Assembly: GCA_937907415.1 (NCBI GenBank)
Contig: CALCHY010000161.1
Location: forward strand, 1 to 64,000
Length of the DNA stretch: 64,000 nt
Reading direction: 5' to 3'
Source of the DNA: an uncultured Trueperaceae bacterium
GTDB taxonomy: Bacteria > Deinococcota > Deinococci > Deinococcales > Trueperaceae
Positions 24,249 to 33,828 of this stretch are shown here, in pieces. The stretch's first letter is position 1; every line of letters begins with the position of its first letter. The translations under genes were made by a program, and so were the position numbers. A model generated the notes under the pieces. The model saw nothing but the letters and a program-made list of their open reading frames with translations, had not been told where the DNA came from and made no database searches.

Positions 24249-25262
24249 TTAGCTCACCCCCATGGCGTCCCGCACGCGCCGCATGGTGCCGTCAGCGATC
24301 GCGCGCGCCTTCTCGGCACCACCGGTTAGCAGCGCTTCTAGCTGCGCGCGGTCGTTCATGTACTCGTGGTAGCGCGCCTGGATGGGCTCGAGGGTAGAGA
24401 CGATCACCTCCACCACGGCCTTCTTGAGGTGCCCATAGCCTGCGCCGTCGAACTCGGCTTCGATGTCCTCAGCCGACTTCTTGGTTAGCACCTGGTAGAT
24501 GGCGAGGAGGTTGCGCACGCCGGGCGAGGCGTGCTCGAAGCGCAGTTCGCGCCCAGAGTCTGTGACAGCGCTCATCACGGCCTTCTTGACCGTCGCGGGG
24601 TCGTCCAGGAGGTTGATGGCGTGGCCGGGCCTGTGAACGGCGAGGCTCTTCGACATCTTTACGGTCGGCTCGTCGAGGCCCATCACGCGCGCGCCAACGG
24701 TGGGGATCTGCGCTTTCGGCACGACGAAGACGTCGCCGAAGAGGTTGTTGAAGCGCTGCGCGACGTCGCGAGTCAGTTCGATGTGCTGAACCTGGTCCTC
24801 GCCGACGGGCACCGTCACGGTGTCGTACAGGAGGATATCGGCCGCCATCAGCACTGGGTAGTCGAGTAGGCCCGTCCCGACGCTCTCGCGCCCCTCCGAC
24901 TTCGACTTGAACTGCGTCATGCGGTAGAGCCAACCGAGCGGCGTTACGCAGTTGAGGAGCCACGTCAGCTCGCTGTGTTCGCGCACGGCGGACTGCACGA
25001 AGACCACGTTGCTCTCCGGCTCGATCCCGACCGCGAAGTAGATGGCGGCGGCGCTGCGCACCTGTTCGCGCAGGCGTGCCGGCTCGACCTCCTCCGGGAC
25101 GGTGAGGGCGTGCAGGTCGACGACGCAGAAGATGCTGTCGCGTTCGTGCTGCTGCGCCACCCACTGCTGCAGCGCTCCCACGTAGTTGCCTAGGTGAAGG
25201 GAGCCGGTGGGTTGCACGCCTGAGAAGACGCGCGGCTTGGCAGCGGGGGGAGTTTTGCTCAT
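24249..25262 (-). CDS. trpS: tryptophanyl-tRNA synthetase
   Basis: A 337-residue class Ic aminoacyl-tRNA synthetase that charges tRNA-Trp. The N-terminus has FSGVQPTGSLHLGNYVGAL with the HIGH-type HLGN; the KMSKS loop is TVKMSKSLAV. Length is normal. The open frame extends to 25439 but ATG 25262 (MSKTPPAAKPRV) is the natural start: a TATACT box (25271-25276) lies eight bases upstream, and the additional residues are low-complexity Pro/Gly. No T-box leader is visible. Confidence 0.95.
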   Translation of the reverse strand: MSKTPPAAKPRVFSGVQPTGSLHLGNYVGALQQWVAQQHERDSIFCVVDLHALTVPEEVEPARLREQVRSAAAIYFAVGIEPESNVVFVQSAVREHSELTWLLNCVTPLGWLYRMTQFKSKSEGRESVGTGLLDYPVLMAADILLYDTVTVPVGEDQVQHIELTRDVAQRFNNLFGDVFVVPKAQIPTVGARVMGLDEPTVKMSKSLAVHRPGHAINLLDDPATVKKAVMSAVTDSGRELRFEHASPGVRNLLAIYQVLTKKSAEDIEAEFDGAGYGHLKKAVVEVIVSTLEPIQARYHEYMNDRAQLEALLTGGAEKARAIADGTMRRVRDAMGVS

Positions 25263-25270
25263 AAGGGCCA

Positions 25271-25276
25271 AGTATA
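25271..25276 (-). promoter_or_regulatory. -10 box TATACT of trpS
   Basis: Read on the minus strand, TATACT ends eight bases before ATG 25262, leaving a leader of one or two bases at most. No convincing -35 box is present in the GC-rich upstream DNA. Confidence 0.5.
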
Positions 25277-25338
25277 CGGGGCCGCCCGGCGGCGGGGGCA
25301 GCGGCGCTGGCCAGGGCCGACGGCCAGCGTGCGCGCCG

Positions 25339-26937
25339 TCACCGGACGCGGAGCACGTAGAGGGCAAGGCCTGGAAGCTGCACGCCTCCAGCCGCATCGG
25401 TTGGAACGGCCTCACCGCCGACGAGGTCGACCGCGTCAACCTCGGGTAGTTCCCCTTGCGCGAAGGTAACGGCGCGGGTGCCTAGGTTAGCCATGACGAT
25501 CAAGCGCTCCCCGCCTGCCGCCAGGCGCTCGACGGCGAGCACGGCGCGCGAAGGGGTCTGCAGTACGCGCCACTCGCTCGAGCGCAGCGCCGGGCTGGCG
25601 TTGCGCAGCGCCAGCAGCCGGCGGTAGTGATTGAGGAGCGACCCTGGGTCTGCCGCCTGCTCCGCCACGCTGACGCCGGTCAGGGCGGCGCCTGGGTCGG
25701 TCCACGGCTGGGCCGCGCTGAAGCCGAAGGTACCGTCCGCGGCCTCCGCCTCCCAGCGCATCGGGGTGCGCTTCTCGACGTCGAACGCTCCGGGACCGTC
25801 AGGCATACCGATCTCCTCACCGTAGTAGAGGAACGGCGTCCCCGGCAGGGTGAGGAGGAGGCCAGCCGCTAGTTTCAGGCGCGCCTCGTCTCGCCGTGGT
25901 AGCGACAGCCTGGTGGCGTGCCGCGTCTGATCGTGGTTGGAGAGGAAGGTCCCGCGCACTGCGCCAGCCGGGTAGAGCGCCTGCTCCTGCTCCAGCGTGA
26001 ACGACAGGTCGGCCGCGCTGCGGGACTGCAGGGCGGCGAGCACGACCTTCCAGAGCGGGTAGTCGAACGACATGTCGAGGCCTGACTCCTCGTGGTAGCG
26101 CACGATGGCCGGCATCTCCGTCCACGTCTCCCCGACCAGGAAGGCGTGTGGCGCAACCTCGTGAAGGAAGGCCTCGAACTCGCCCACCCAGGCGTAGGTT
26201 GCCGGCGTGTTCGAGATCTGCCCGTCCGCGCCCTCGATGAGGTGCTGGATGGCGTCGACGCGGAACCCGTCGACCCCAAGCTCGAGCCAGAAGTACGCCG
26301 CGCGCTGCAACTCTTCGGTGACGGCGGAGTAGGCCAGGTTCAGGTCCGGCATGCGCTCCGAGAAGAGCCCGAGGTAACTCGTGCCCGCACCCGTTGCGTG
26401 CCAGGCGCTCCCGCCACGCGTCCCGCGGATGGGCGCCGGATCGGCCTCGAAACGGTAGTAGTCGCGGTAGGCCGGGTCGCCAGCGGCGGCGGCGATGAAC
26501 CATGGGTGTTGTGACGAGCTGTGGTTCGGGACGAAGTCGAGGATCACCCGGATGCCGAGGGCGTGTGCCTCCCCGATCAAAGTGCGTAGGTCCTCCGCCG
26601 TGCCGTAGTCCGGGTTTACGGCGAGGTAATCGGTGACGTCGTAGCCGTGGTAGCTCGGGCTTGGGTACGTCGGCATCAGCCACAGTCCGCCTACTCCGAG
26701 GTCGGCCAGGTATGGCAGGCGCTGGGTAACACCGCGAAGATCACCAACCCCGTCGGCGTCTGAGTCCTGGAACGAGCGCACGAACACCTCGTACCAGACG
26801 ACTTCGTTCCACGGCAGCGTGCCGGCTGGCATGGCAGGTGCCTGGAGGGGCACGCCCGCTATGGCCTGACCGATCAGCGTGCCAGTAAGGGCTAGGCCCA
26901 AGGCCAACCCGCGACCTCGGCGCTGCGCCCGGTTCAC
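25339..26937 (-). CDS. exported alpha-amylase family glycoside hydrolase (GH13)
   Basis: A 532-residue secreted GH13 enzyme acting on alpha-glucans. Residues ~8-28 form a signal peptide (LALGLALTGTLIGQAIA). The catalytic barrel has conserved region I DFVPNHS, nucleophile Asp228 in GFRVDAI, acid/base Glu270 in LVGETW, and Asp336 in FLSNHD. A YYGEEIGMP motif follows as in oligo-glucosidase-like members, so short alpha-glucans are plausible substrates. GTG 26937 is preferred because it overlaps the stop of the preceding M23 peptidase (GTGA); the open frame runs on to 27096 but that would lie deep inside the peptidase gene and spoil the signal peptide. Confidence 0.9.
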   Translation of the reverse strand: MNRAQRRGRGLALGLALTGTLIGQAIAGVPLQAPAMPAGTLPWNEVVWYEVFVRSFQDSDADGVGDLRGVTQRLPYLADLGVGGLWLMPTYPSPSYHGYDVTDYLAVNPDYGTAEDLRTLIGEAHALGIRVILDFVPNHSSSQHPWFIAAAAGDPAYRDYYRFEADPAPIRGTRGGSAWHATGAGTSYLGLFSERMPDLNLAYSAVTEELQRAAYFWLELGVDGFRVDAIQHLIEGADGQISNTPATYAWVGEFEAFLHEVAPHAFLVGETWTEMPAIVRYHEESGLDMSFDYPLWKVVLAALQSRSAADLSFTLEQEQALYPAGAVRGTFLSNHDQTRHATRLSLPRRDEARLKLAAGLLLTLPGTPFLYYGEEIGMPDGPGAFDVEKRTPMRWEAEAADGTFGFSAAQPWTDPGAALTGVSVAEQAADPGSLLNHYRRLLALRNASPALRSSEWRVLQTPSRAVLAVERLAAGGERLIVMANLGTRAVTFAQGELPEVDAVDLVGGEAVPTDAAGGVQLPGLALYVLRVR

Positions 26938-28097
26938 GGGTAGGTCTTGCCTACCCAGGCGAAGGGGTTGCTCGCCTCGCCCCGCACGCGCATCTCCCAA
27001 TGGAGGTGCGGGCCAGTCGAGAGCCCGGTAGTTCCGACGAAGCCGATGACGTCGCCGCGGTGCACTTGCTGGCCAACAACGGCGTCGACTTGCCACATGT
27101 GAAAGTAGTGGCTGATGAGGCCGTCACCGTGGTCGATCGCCACCCACCCGCCCTTGATGGGGTACGCGCCAGCCACCACTACGACGCCGTCGTTGGTCGC
27201 GTGGATGGGCGTGCCTTGCGGAGCGGCGAGGTCGAGGCCGTAGTGGAAGGAGGCGGGACCGCCCTGTTCGTAGCGTCTGGCGTCCCCAAAGCCACTGGTA
27301 GACACGCCCTCGATCGGCATGATGAACGGTGCGGTCCATAGCGGGTCCGGGTTGGCGCCAGCCAGGATGCGCGCGCTGGTCTCGGCCTCTAGCTTACGGC
27401 CCTCTGGGGTGATCACCGAGAGTGTGGCCGCCGACAACCTGAGTTGCTCAACCGCGACGGGTAGCGGCTCGAGCACTATCGGCGTGGTCACGTCGTAACG
27501 CCTAGCGAACTCGTCTACCACCGTGAGGTGCGCTTCGATGGTGCTGTCGTCGACCGTCATCGGGCTGGCGAGCATGCCGCGGTAGGCCGTGCCTTCCTGA
27601 CGTAGCGGGATGGCGGCACCGTTCACTTGCAGGCTGATGTCCGTCACCTTGGCGTTGGTGACGGGGTCGGCGTCTGCCGCAGGCAGCGCTAGGACGTGCA
27701 GGCCGATCGGGTCTCCCGAAGTGACGACCTCGGCGACTTGCAGCACGGGTTCGAGAGTGGGCACCCCTACGATCAGAGACTCGTGCAGCGTCTCGTTGCC
27801 AGCGCCGTCGACTGCGCTCAGGCTCGCGAGCTGGGCGCCAGCTAGCGCTGGCACCGTGAAGGTGGCGTCTTGCTCTATGAGTTCGTGGCGCTCGCCGCCG
27901 TACTCGAGGGTGTAGGTTACCGGCTCGTCGGCGCTAACGAACAAGCCGAGGGGCGCCCCGACCGCCAAGCGGGCTGGCGCCTCGACGTAAAGCTGCGGAG
28001 GCGTGCTGTCGCGCAGCGCGGCCGAGACCGTGAGAGTGACGAGAGCAGCGGTGAGAACGAGTAGCGCAACGATGGCGTAACGACGTGGTCTGCGCAT
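26934..28097 (-). CDS. M23 family (LytM/peptidoglycan) metallopeptidase
   Basis: A 387-residue envelope protein with one N-terminal transmembrane or signal segment (IVALLVLTAALVTLTVSAAL), a beta-rich middle part of ~200 residues probably made of Ig-like domains, and a C-terminal LytM domain. The zinc ligands are visible as SFHYGLDLAAPQG, SHYFHM and GPHLHWEMR, so the peptidase should be active against peptidoglycan cross-links. ATG 28097 overlaps the hpt stop (TGATG), and its own stop overlaps the amylase start, so three genes are coupled in a row. Confidence 0.88.
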   Translation of the reverse strand: MRRPRRYAIVALLVLTAALVTLTVSAALRDSTPPQLYVEAPARLAVGAPLGLFVSADEPVTYTLEYGGERHELIEQDATFTVPALAGAQLASLSAVDGAGNETLHESLIVGVPTLEPVLQVAEVVTSGDPIGLHVLALPAADADPVTNAKVTDISLQVNGAAIPLRQEGTAYRGMLASPMTVDDSTIEAHLTVVDEFARRYDVTTPIVLEPLPVAVEQLRLSAATLSVITPEGRKLEAETSARILAGANPDPLWTAPFIMPIEGVSTSGFGDARRYEQGGPASFHYGLDLAAPQGTPIHATNDGVVVVAGAYPIKGGWVAIDHGDGLISHYFHMWQVDAVVGQQVHRGDVIGFVGTTGLSTGPHLHWEMRVRGEASNPFAWVGKTYP

Positions 28098-28678
28098 CAA
28101 GTCGCTTGGCTAGTGACGAACGGAAGGTTCCTGAGCCGGTGGTTGACGTCTAGGCCGAAGCCGTACACGAAGGCGTCCTCGATGACGAAGCCAACGTAGT
28201 CGATGGGCACTTCGACCTTGCGCCGCGACGGTTTGCTGAGCAGCGTGGCGACCTTCACCGAGGCCGGGCTCCTCCCCCTCAAGTACGACAACAGGTACTG
28301 CATGGTGAGGCCCGTATCCACGATGTCTTCCACGAGCACGACGTGACGGCCCTTGAGGCTCTGCTCGAGGTCCTTGACGAGGCGCACCTCGCCGCTAGAT
28401 TCGGTCCTCGAGCCGTACGAAGACACGGACAGGAAATCGAGCGTGAGGGGCCTGTCGATGGCGCGCACGAGGTCGGCCATGAAGATGAAAGCGCCGTTCA
28501 GGACGCAGATCAGGTGTAGGTCGCCGTCGGGGTAGTCGGCGGTGATCTGCTTGCCAAGCTCGGCGACGCGCGCGGCGATGGTGGCCTGGTCGATATGAAC
28601 GGTGCCACTGCCTTCACGGAAGATGCTTTCAGCTACTTGGGTGTTCGGATCAGGCGGTTGCACGCTCGGGTACTCCAT
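28097..28678 (-). CDS. hpt: hypoxanthine phosphoribosyltransferase
   Basis: A purine salvage enzyme that makes IMP (and probably GMP) from hypoxanthine/guanine and PRPP. The PRPP loop VLVEDIVDTGLTMQYLL is intact, as are LNGAFIFMADL near the N-terminus and DYVGFVIEDAFVYGFGLD at the base-binding end. From ATG 28678 the protein is 193 residues, near the usual 180. An alternative ATG at 28735 would add 19 residues of low-complexity type, with a TAGCGT box eight bases before it; I cannot decide between them. It lies just downstream of the pseudouridine synthase gene and is coupled to the M23 gene. Confidence 0.88.
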   Translation of the reverse strand: MEYPSVQPPDPNTQVAESIFREGSGTVHIDQATIAARVAELGKQITADYPDGDLHLICVLNGAFIFMADLVRAIDRPLTLDFLSVSSYGSRTESSGEVRLVKDLEQSLKGRHVVLVEDIVDTGLTMQYLLSYLRGRSPASVKVATLLSKPSRRKVEVPIDYVGFVIEDAFVYGFGLDVNHRLRNLPFVTSQAT

Positions 28679-28746
28679 CGGCGCCGACCTTGCGGGCGCA
28701 CGCCCTGAATGTTTTGGCCCAGTGGGCCGCGGCACGGTCGCTGACG

Positions 28747-29739
28747 CTACTCGCGCCGCTCGTCGTGATTATACCCAAGGGCGTTGAGTTCCTTCGCCGA
28801 CAGCTCGCGGAACCCGCCGCTGGCGAGGTCGCCAAGTTTGAGGCTGCCAACGCGAATTCGCACCAGGCGCTCCACTGTATAGCCGACGGCCTTGAAGAGC
28901 CGCCTTACCTCACGTTTGCGCCCCTCCGTTAGGACGACCACGGCGCCGCCCGGCGTTGGCCGCGCACTGCGTACGGCGGCGGGCCCGTCTTCGAGGTCGA
29001 CGCCTGCTAGGAGGCGCTTAAGGGTCGGGCCGTCGACGCGGCCCTGCTTCGTCCAGACGCGGTACTCCTTCTCGAGCTCGAAGCGCGGGTGAGTGAGCTT
29101 GAGGGTGAGGTCACCGTCGGTAGTCAGGAGCAGGAGGCCCTCCGAGCCGCGGTCGAGGCGTCCGACGGAGTGCAGGCCAGGTGTCGGCGGCAGCAACTCG
29201 AAGACGGTGGATCTGCCGCGTTCGTCATGCGCGGTGGTCACGTAACCGATCGGCTTGTTGAGCACGTAGGTCACGTGCTCCTCGCTGACGTGGACTTGCT
29301 TGCCGTCGACGCGCACGTCGTCGCCTGGCATGGCGCGGTCGCCGAGTTGCGCCAACTTGCCGTTGATCTTGACGCGCCGCGCCGTGATCAGTTCCTCAGC
29401 CGCACGGCGGCTAGCGATGCCTGCGCGTGCGATGAGGCGCTGCACGCGCTCACCAGGTAGGTTGCTCTCCGCCTGCGGTTTTGGCGCCGACGGTTTACGC
29501 GCCCTCGCTGGCATGCCGCCGCGCAGTTGCCCGCCCTTGGTTGGTGGAGCGCTCGCCCGCTTGCCAGCCGCTGACTTGGCATCTGCTGGTCGGCCCGTGG
29601 CCGGTCGGCCCTTGGCAGGCTTGCCGCGGGAGGGTTTACCACCCGCTGGCTTGGACGCAGTCGGTTTGGGCGAGGAAGGCCTTGAAGCGGCTGGCCTGCG
29701 TGGTGCTGGCTTACGTTTAGGGGGGCGGTCGGCGCTCAT
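28747..29739 (-). CDS. rluB: RluB-type 23S rRNA pseudouridine synthase with basic N-terminal tail
   Basis: A 330-residue RsuA/RluB-family pseudouridine synthase. Residues ~1-95 form a Lys/Pro/Ala-rich disordered tail with KPSRGKPAKGRP-like repeats. An S4 RNA-binding domain follows (VQRLIARAGIASRRAAEELI), then the catalytic domain with the aspartate motif GRLDRGSEGLLLLTTDG and the KEYRVWTK segment. RluB modifies 23S rRNA near the peptidyl centre; RsuA or RluE activity cannot be excluded. The frame extends to 29889 but ATG 29739 is chosen because TATCAT (29748-29753) lies eight bases upstream. It heads the hpt-M23-amylase unit. Confidence 0.85.
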   Translation of the reverse strand: MSADRPPKRKPAPRRPAASRPSSPKPTASKPAGGKPSRGKPAKGRPATGRPADAKSAAGKRASAPPTKGGQLRGGMPARARKPSAPKPQAESNLPGERVQRLIARAGIASRRAAEELITARRVKINGKLAQLGDRAMPGDDVRVDGKQVHVSEEHVTYVLNKPIGYVTTAHDERGRSTVFELLPPTPGLHSVGRLDRGSEGLLLLTTDGDLTLKLTHPRFELEKEYRVWTKQGRVDGPTLKRLLAGVDLEDGPAAVRSARPTPGGAVVVLTEGRKREVRRLFKAVGYTVERLVRIRVGSLKLGDLASGGFRELSAKELNALGYNHDERRE

Positions 29740-29818
29740 CTGCACCCATGATAGGAGATGGCGCCGCGAGCGCGCGTGTTGGCCGTTCACGGGCGCCGCA
29801 ACGTGGGTAGCATGCGGC

Positions 29819-30277
29819 ATGACTGGTAGCCGAACGAACGCCCTCGACAACACCATCAAGACCCTGATCGAGGACGTCATCCCTTTCAACCATCACCTTG
29901 GGCTCAAGGTCGCGAACATCGACCGCGCCGCTGGCAGCGTCACGCTCACCCTTGCGGTCCGCGACGAGCACATCGGCAACGTCGTGCGGCGCATGCCACA
30001 TGGGGGGCTCATCGCCGCCCTGGTAGACGGCGCTTCCGGAGCGGCGGCCGCCCTCACGCTCGACGACTTGAGTCACGCCCCGACCGTGGCGACCATCGAC
30101 ATGCGCGTCGACTTCCTTAGACCCGGTCGCGGCGCCGAGTTGAAGGCCGTGGCGACGGTCATGCGCAGTGGCCGCAGCGTCATCGTCGTGCGCGCAGAGG
30201 TCTTCGACGCCGACGGCTCCCTCGTGGCGATCGGGTCGAGCGCGTTCACCGTAGAACGCGGCCCGCGCGACGAGTGA
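29819..30277 (+). CDS. PaaI-type hotdog thioesterase
   Basis: A 152-residue single hotdog-fold acyl-CoA thioesterase. The signature PHGGLIAALVDGASGAAA holds the catalytic region on the central helix, and VDFLRPGRGAELKAVA is the typical following strand pair. Substrates of the family range from phenylacetyl-CoA to fatty acyl-CoA; nothing here narrows it. ATG 29819 is chosen since TAGCAT (29808-29813) lies five bases before it and the upstream part of the open frame is antisense to the pseudouridine synthase. It is followed after 13 bp by the M29 peptidase. Confidence 0.82.
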   Translation: MTGSRTNALDNTIKTLIEDVIPFNHHLGLKVANIDRAAGSVTLTLAVRDEHIGNVVRRMPHGGLIAALVDGASGAAAALTLDDLSHAPTVATIDMRVDFLRPGRGAELKAVATVMRSGRSVIVVRAEVFDADGSLVAIGSSAFTVERGPRDE

Positions 30278-30290
30278 TACCGTCGTCAGC

Positions 30291-31379
30291 ATGATTCACC
30301 CCATTCTCGATCGCTACGCGAAACTGCTCGTGGAGTACTGCCTAGACCTCAGGCCGAAGGACAACGTCCTGCTGCAGGTCGAGGTGGGTGCGTTACCTAT
30401 GGCGCGTGCGCTCACGCGTCAAGCGCTCGCCGCTGGCGCTGAACCGCACTTGAGGTTGAGTTACCCGGAGCAGACCGCCGACTTGCTCGAACTCGCGTCT
30501 GACGACCTGCTCGCGTCACAGCCACTGGTTCAACTCGACGAGATCAAGCGGATGGACGCCTACGCCCGCATCTCCGCCCCGACGAACTCACACCATCTGC
30601 AGGACGCAGCGCCCGAGCGGCTGGCAGCGCTCGGGAAGCGCCTGAAGGAGGTCACGCGCCACCGCGTCACGCGCACGCGCTGGGTCGGCACGCTCTACCC
30701 CACCCCGGCCGCCGCTCAGGCGGCAGGCATGAGCACGGACGACTACGAGCGGTTCGTGTACGGCGCCATGTTCCTCCACGATCCCGAGCCGGCCGCGCGC
30801 TGGCGCGAACTCGGCCAGGCGCAGCAAGGCTGGGCCGATCGCCTCGCTCAAGCAGACGAGGTGAGGATCCAAGGTCCAGGCACTGACCTGCGCTTGAGGG
30901 TCAAGGGGCGCACGTGGACGAACTCCGACGGTAAGCGCAACATGCCGTCAGGCGAAGTGTTCACGGGCCCGCTCGAGGACTCGGCTGAGGGGGTCATCCA
31001 CTTCGCCATCCCGTCCAGCGTGGCAGGCACGGTGGTAGAGGGCGTTACGTTGCGCTTCGAGGCAGGCAAGGTCGTCGAGGCGACGGCAAGGCAAGGCCAG
31101 AAGGTGCTCGACCAGCAACTGAACACGGACGGCGGCTCGCGCTTCCTTGGGGAGCTCGGCATCGGCACTAACCCACACATCACGGTGCCGACCATGCAGA
31201 CGTTGTTCGACGAGAAGATCCTGGGCACCATCCACCTCGCGCTCGGTTCCTCGTACCCCGAGACGGGCGGGCGCAACGAGAGCAGCATTCACTGGGACCT
31301 GGTCTGCGACTTGCGCGAGGAAGGCACCGTCACCCTCGACGGCGAGCCGTTCCTAGTTGGCGGCAAGCTCCTGACCTGA
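30291..31379 (+). CDS. M29 family aminopeptidase (thermophilic metalloprotease)
   Basis: A 362-residue co-dependent metalloaminopeptidase of family M29, known from Thermus aminopeptidase T. The metal-binding pieces are MPSGEVFTGP, FLGELGIGTNP, ILGTIHLALG and SSIHWDLVCDLR, which together give the Glu/His/Asp ligand set. Length is slightly below the usual ~410. A TACCGT box (30278-30283) lies seven bases before ATG 30291, so it may have its own promoter inside the 13-bp gap after the thioesterase. It probably trims cytosolic peptides. Confidence 0.9.
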   Translation: MIHPILDRYAKLLVEYCLDLRPKDNVLLQVEVGALPMARALTRQALAAGAEPHLRLSYPEQTADLLELASDDLLASQPLVQLDEIKRMDAYARISAPTNSHHLQDAAPERLAALGKRLKEVTRHRVTRTRWVGTLYPTPAAAQAAGMSTDDYERFVYGAMFLHDPEPAARWRELGQAQQGWADRLAQADEVRIQGPGTDLRLRVKGRTWTNSDGKRNMPSGEVFTGPLEDSAEGVIHFAIPSSVAGTVVEGVTLRFEAGKVVEATARQGQKVLDQQLNTDGGSRFLGELGIGTNPHITVPTMQTLFDEKILGTIHLALGSSYPETGGRNESSIHWDLVCDLREEGTVTLDGEPFLVGGKLLT

Positions 31380-31418
31380 GCCCAACACGCGCGGAGCGGC
31401 GTCCTCGCGCGCCGGCAC

Positions 31419-31447
31419 TTGCGCGGGACGGCGGCGCTAGGTATTCT
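31419..31447 (+). promoter_or_regulatory. promoter of tRNA-Leu
   Basis: TTGCGC (31419-31424), a 17-bp spacer and TATTCT (31442-31447) lie directly before the tRNA gene, whose first base is 20 bp downstream of the -10 box. Confidence 0.55.
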
Positions 31448-31466
31448 TCTAACCCGTTGAGCGCGT

Positions 31467-31553
31467 GCCGAAGTGGCGGAATCGGTAGACGCGTACGATT
31501 CAGGGTCGTATGTCCGAGAGGATGTGTGGGTTCAAGTCCCACCTTCGGCACCA
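31467..31553 (+). tRNA. tRNA-Leu (anticodon CAG)
   Basis: An 87-nt class II tRNA. The acceptor stem GCCGAAG pairs with CTTCGGC (31543-31549), followed by A and an encoded CCA. The anticodon stem TACGA/TCGTA encloses the loop TTCAGGG, giving anticodon CAG (31501-31503), which reads CTG, the main Leu codon of GC-rich genomes. A long variable arm (TGTCCGAGAGGATG region) and the T-loop GTTCAAGTC fit leucine. Confidence 0.95.
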
Positions 31554-31583
31554 GATGGAACGGCTCAGCGGCAACAAGGCAAC

Positions 31584-31620
31584 GAAGCGAGCCCCGGGAG
31601 TCAGTCTCGGGGCTCGCTTC
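31584..31620. terminator. 13-bp perfect hairpin between tRNA-Leu and glyS
   Basis: GAAGCGAGCCCCG (31584-31596) pairs fully with 31608-31620 around an 11-base loop. It sits between the tRNA gene and the convergent glyS gene, so it can act in both directions. There is no real T-tract after it on either strand. Confidence 0.65.
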
Positions 31621-31659
31621 TGCTATGGCGATACGTGTGGTGGGCGCGAGGCGCTCCGC

Positions 31660-33828
31660 CTAGCCGCCCGCCAACTGCTCGAGGCTGCCGAGTTGGCGCA
31701 GCACGCGCACGACCTCGGATAGAAGCGCCAGGCGGTTGCGCCGCACGTCGGCGTCGTCCGCCAGCACGAGTACGCCGTCTAGGAAGGCGTCAAGCGGCGC
31801 CTTGATGCTGACGACCTCGGCAACGTGCGGCTCGAGGCCCGTAAGGCTGCGCGGGGCCGGGTCGCGTAGGTCCCACCCAGGGAGTTGTTGCTTGGTGAGG
31901 GCCAACAACTCGTGAACGCCGCGTTGGGCGGCAGGCAACGCGTCGAGGAGCGGTTGCTCGACCGCTTCGCTGAAGAGCGCGGGCCTGACGTCCGCGCCTA
32001 GCGCGCGGGTTGGGCGGTCGAAAGCGTGACCGTCGATGGGTTGGCCGCTGCTCTTGGAGAGGTTCGCGGCCCGCTTGTAGAGGGCCATCAGGTCCGTCAT
32101 CTCGGGCAGGGCAAGCAGGGCAGTGAGCAGTTCCACGCGGCGGGCTGCCCCGACCACCGTCACTGAACCAAGGATGGCCGCGCGCACCGCGTTGACGGGG
32201 GCTCCGTTCTCGACGAGTAGCGAGGCGACGCGGTCCCAGATGAACTCGACGACCGCCTCTTGCGTGTCGGTGGTAACAGTCACGAGGCCGTTGGCGTACG
32301 CCGCGGCCCCCGCCTCGACGAGGGTAGTGACGGGCAGCATCCAGCCGCTAGCCGCCAGTACCCGCGCCACGGCAAGGCCGTCGCGGCGCAACGCGAAGGG
32401 GTCGGCCGACCCGGATGGACGCTTGCCTAGCGCGAAGAAGCCAACCAACTTGTCGACGCGATCGGCTAGCGCCAGCACGGCGCCAGCCGCGGTGGCAGGC
32501 ACGGCGTCTTCATGCGTTTTGGGGCTGACGCCGCCAAGCAGGGCATCTGCCGTGGCCTGAGGCAATCCCTCCGCCAGCGCGTAAGCGCGGGCCATCACGC
32601 CCTCTAGTTCCGGAAACTCGAAGATCATCTCGGTGGCAAGGTCGGCGCGGAAGATCGGCAGCGCCTGCTTGGCCGCGTCCGCTTCGCTCTGCGGCAAGGC
32701 AAGGGCGTCAAGGAGGAGCCCGACCGTCTCACCTACGCGGGCGGTCTTGTCTGCCATGCTCCCGAGTTCCTTCTGGAACGCGATGCCGCTGAGACCCCAC
32801 GCGTGCTGCGAGAGGCTCTTGCGCAAGTCAGAGCGCCAGAAGAAGCGCGCGTCGTATAGCCGGCCGGCGAGGACTTGCTCGTAGCCCTTGCGCACTACTT
32901 GTTCGTCAGCCACCTTGTTGTTGGACACGCCAACGAAGGCGGAGGCCAAGCGGCCGCCCGGCGCCCGCGTCGGGAAGAAGCGTTGGTGCTTGACCATCAC
33001 GGTCGCAAGCACTTCCTCCGGCAACTCCAGGTAGCCCGAGGCGAACTCCCCTAGGATCCCGAACGGGCTCTCGACCAGATCGGTGACCTCGTCAAGGAGG
33101 GCGCTGTCGTGCTCCGCCACGAGCCCGTTGGCGGCGGCGGCCGCCTCCACGGCGCGCCAGGTGGCTGAGCGCCGCTCCGCGCGGTCGACGAGCACGTAGC
33201 GGTCGCGTAACGCCTCCGCGTACTCGGCCGCGCTGGTGATCTGGAACTCGCCAGGCAGCAGGAAACGGTGGCCGCGCGTCACGGTGCCCGACTTAACGCC
33301 TGCGACCTCGACCGTCAACGGCTTGTCGCCTAGCAGCGCGAGGAGCCACGCGATCGGCCTGATGAACGGCGTCGGCTCGTCCCCCCAACGCATCTTGCGC
33401 GGTGCAGGGAGGTCGCGTACGACGCTTGCCAATAACTCGGGCAGGACTGCCGTTGCCGCCTCGCCACCGACTTCGACGGTGGCGTAGAGGTAACTGCCCT
33501 TGTCGTCGTCGCGGCGCTTGAGCGCGGCGTCGCCAACACCGTTCTTGGCCGCGAACGCTAGCGCCGCCTTGGTCAACGCGCCGTCAGCGCCGAAGGCAAC
33601 GTTGGCGGGCGGCCCGCGGCGCTCTTCCGCGCGGCGCGGCGTTGCTGCTGGGAGGCCCTTCGCCCACACCGCTAGTCTCCGCGGCGTCGCATAACCGATG
33701 ACCTCACTCGGAACGAGCTCCGCGGCCGTCAGCCGCTCCGTGATCAGCGCCACGAGCGCATCTCCCCCGGAGCTGACGTACCAGCTTGGCAGCTCTTCCG
33801 TGCCCACCTCGAACAAGAGGTCAGCCAT
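31660..33828 (-). CDS. glyS: glycyl-tRNA synthetase beta subunit
   Basis: The 722-residue beta subunit of the alpha2-beta2 glycyl-tRNA synthetase. It begins [15 protein letters not shown], the typical start, and contains [10 protein letters not shown] and an HD-like central region ([18 protein letters not shown]). The C-terminal ~100 residues are the DALR-like anticodon-binding domain ([17 protein letters not shown]). Its start overlaps the glyQ stop by eight bases. This heterotetrameric form differs from the single-chain dimer known in Thermus; see findings. Confidence 0.95.
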   Translation of the reverse strand: MADLLFEVGTEELPSWYVSSGGDALVALITERLTAAELVPSEVIGYATPRRLAVWAKGLPAATPRRAEERRGPPANVAFGADGALTKAALAFAAKNGVGDAALKRRDDDKGSYLYATVEVGGEAATAVLPELLASVVRDLPAPRKMRWGDEPTPFIRPIAWLLALLGDKPLTVEVAGVKSGTVTRGHRFLLPGEFQITSAAEYAEALRDRYVLVDRAERRSATWRAVEAAAAANGLVAEHDSALLDEVTDLVESPFGILGEFASGYLELPEEVLATVMVKHQRFFPTRAPGGRLASAFVGVSNNKVADEQVVRKGYEQVLAGRLYDARFFWRSDLRKSLSQHAWGLSGIAFQKELGSMADKTARVGETVGLLLDALALPQSEADAAKQALPIFRADLATEMIFEFPELEGVMARAYALAEGLPQATADALLGGVSPKTHEDAVPATAAGAVLALADRVDKLVGFFALGKRPSGSADPFALRRDGLAVARVLAASGWMLPVTTLVEAGAAAYANGLVTVTTDTQEAVVEFIWDRVASLLVENGAPVNAVRAAILGSVTVVGAARRVELLTALLALPEMTDLMALYKRAANLSKSSGQPIDGHAFDRPTRALGADVRPALFSEAVEQPLLDALPAAQRGVHELLALTKQQLPGWDLRDPAPRSLTGLEPHVAEVVSIKAPLDAFLDGVLVLADDADVRRNRLALLSEVVRVLRQLGSLEQLAGG

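Noticed and set aside
29300..29818. 173-codon N-terminal extension of the thioesterase
   Set aside because: It lies antisense to the pseudouridine synthase tail; the hotdog domain is complete from ATG 29819, which has its own -10 box.
31330..31805. Short frames on both strands through tRNA-Leu
   Set aside because: They read through the tRNA and its terminator and have no ribosome site or coding character (for example GGIGRRVRFRVVCPRG is a known tRNA artefact).
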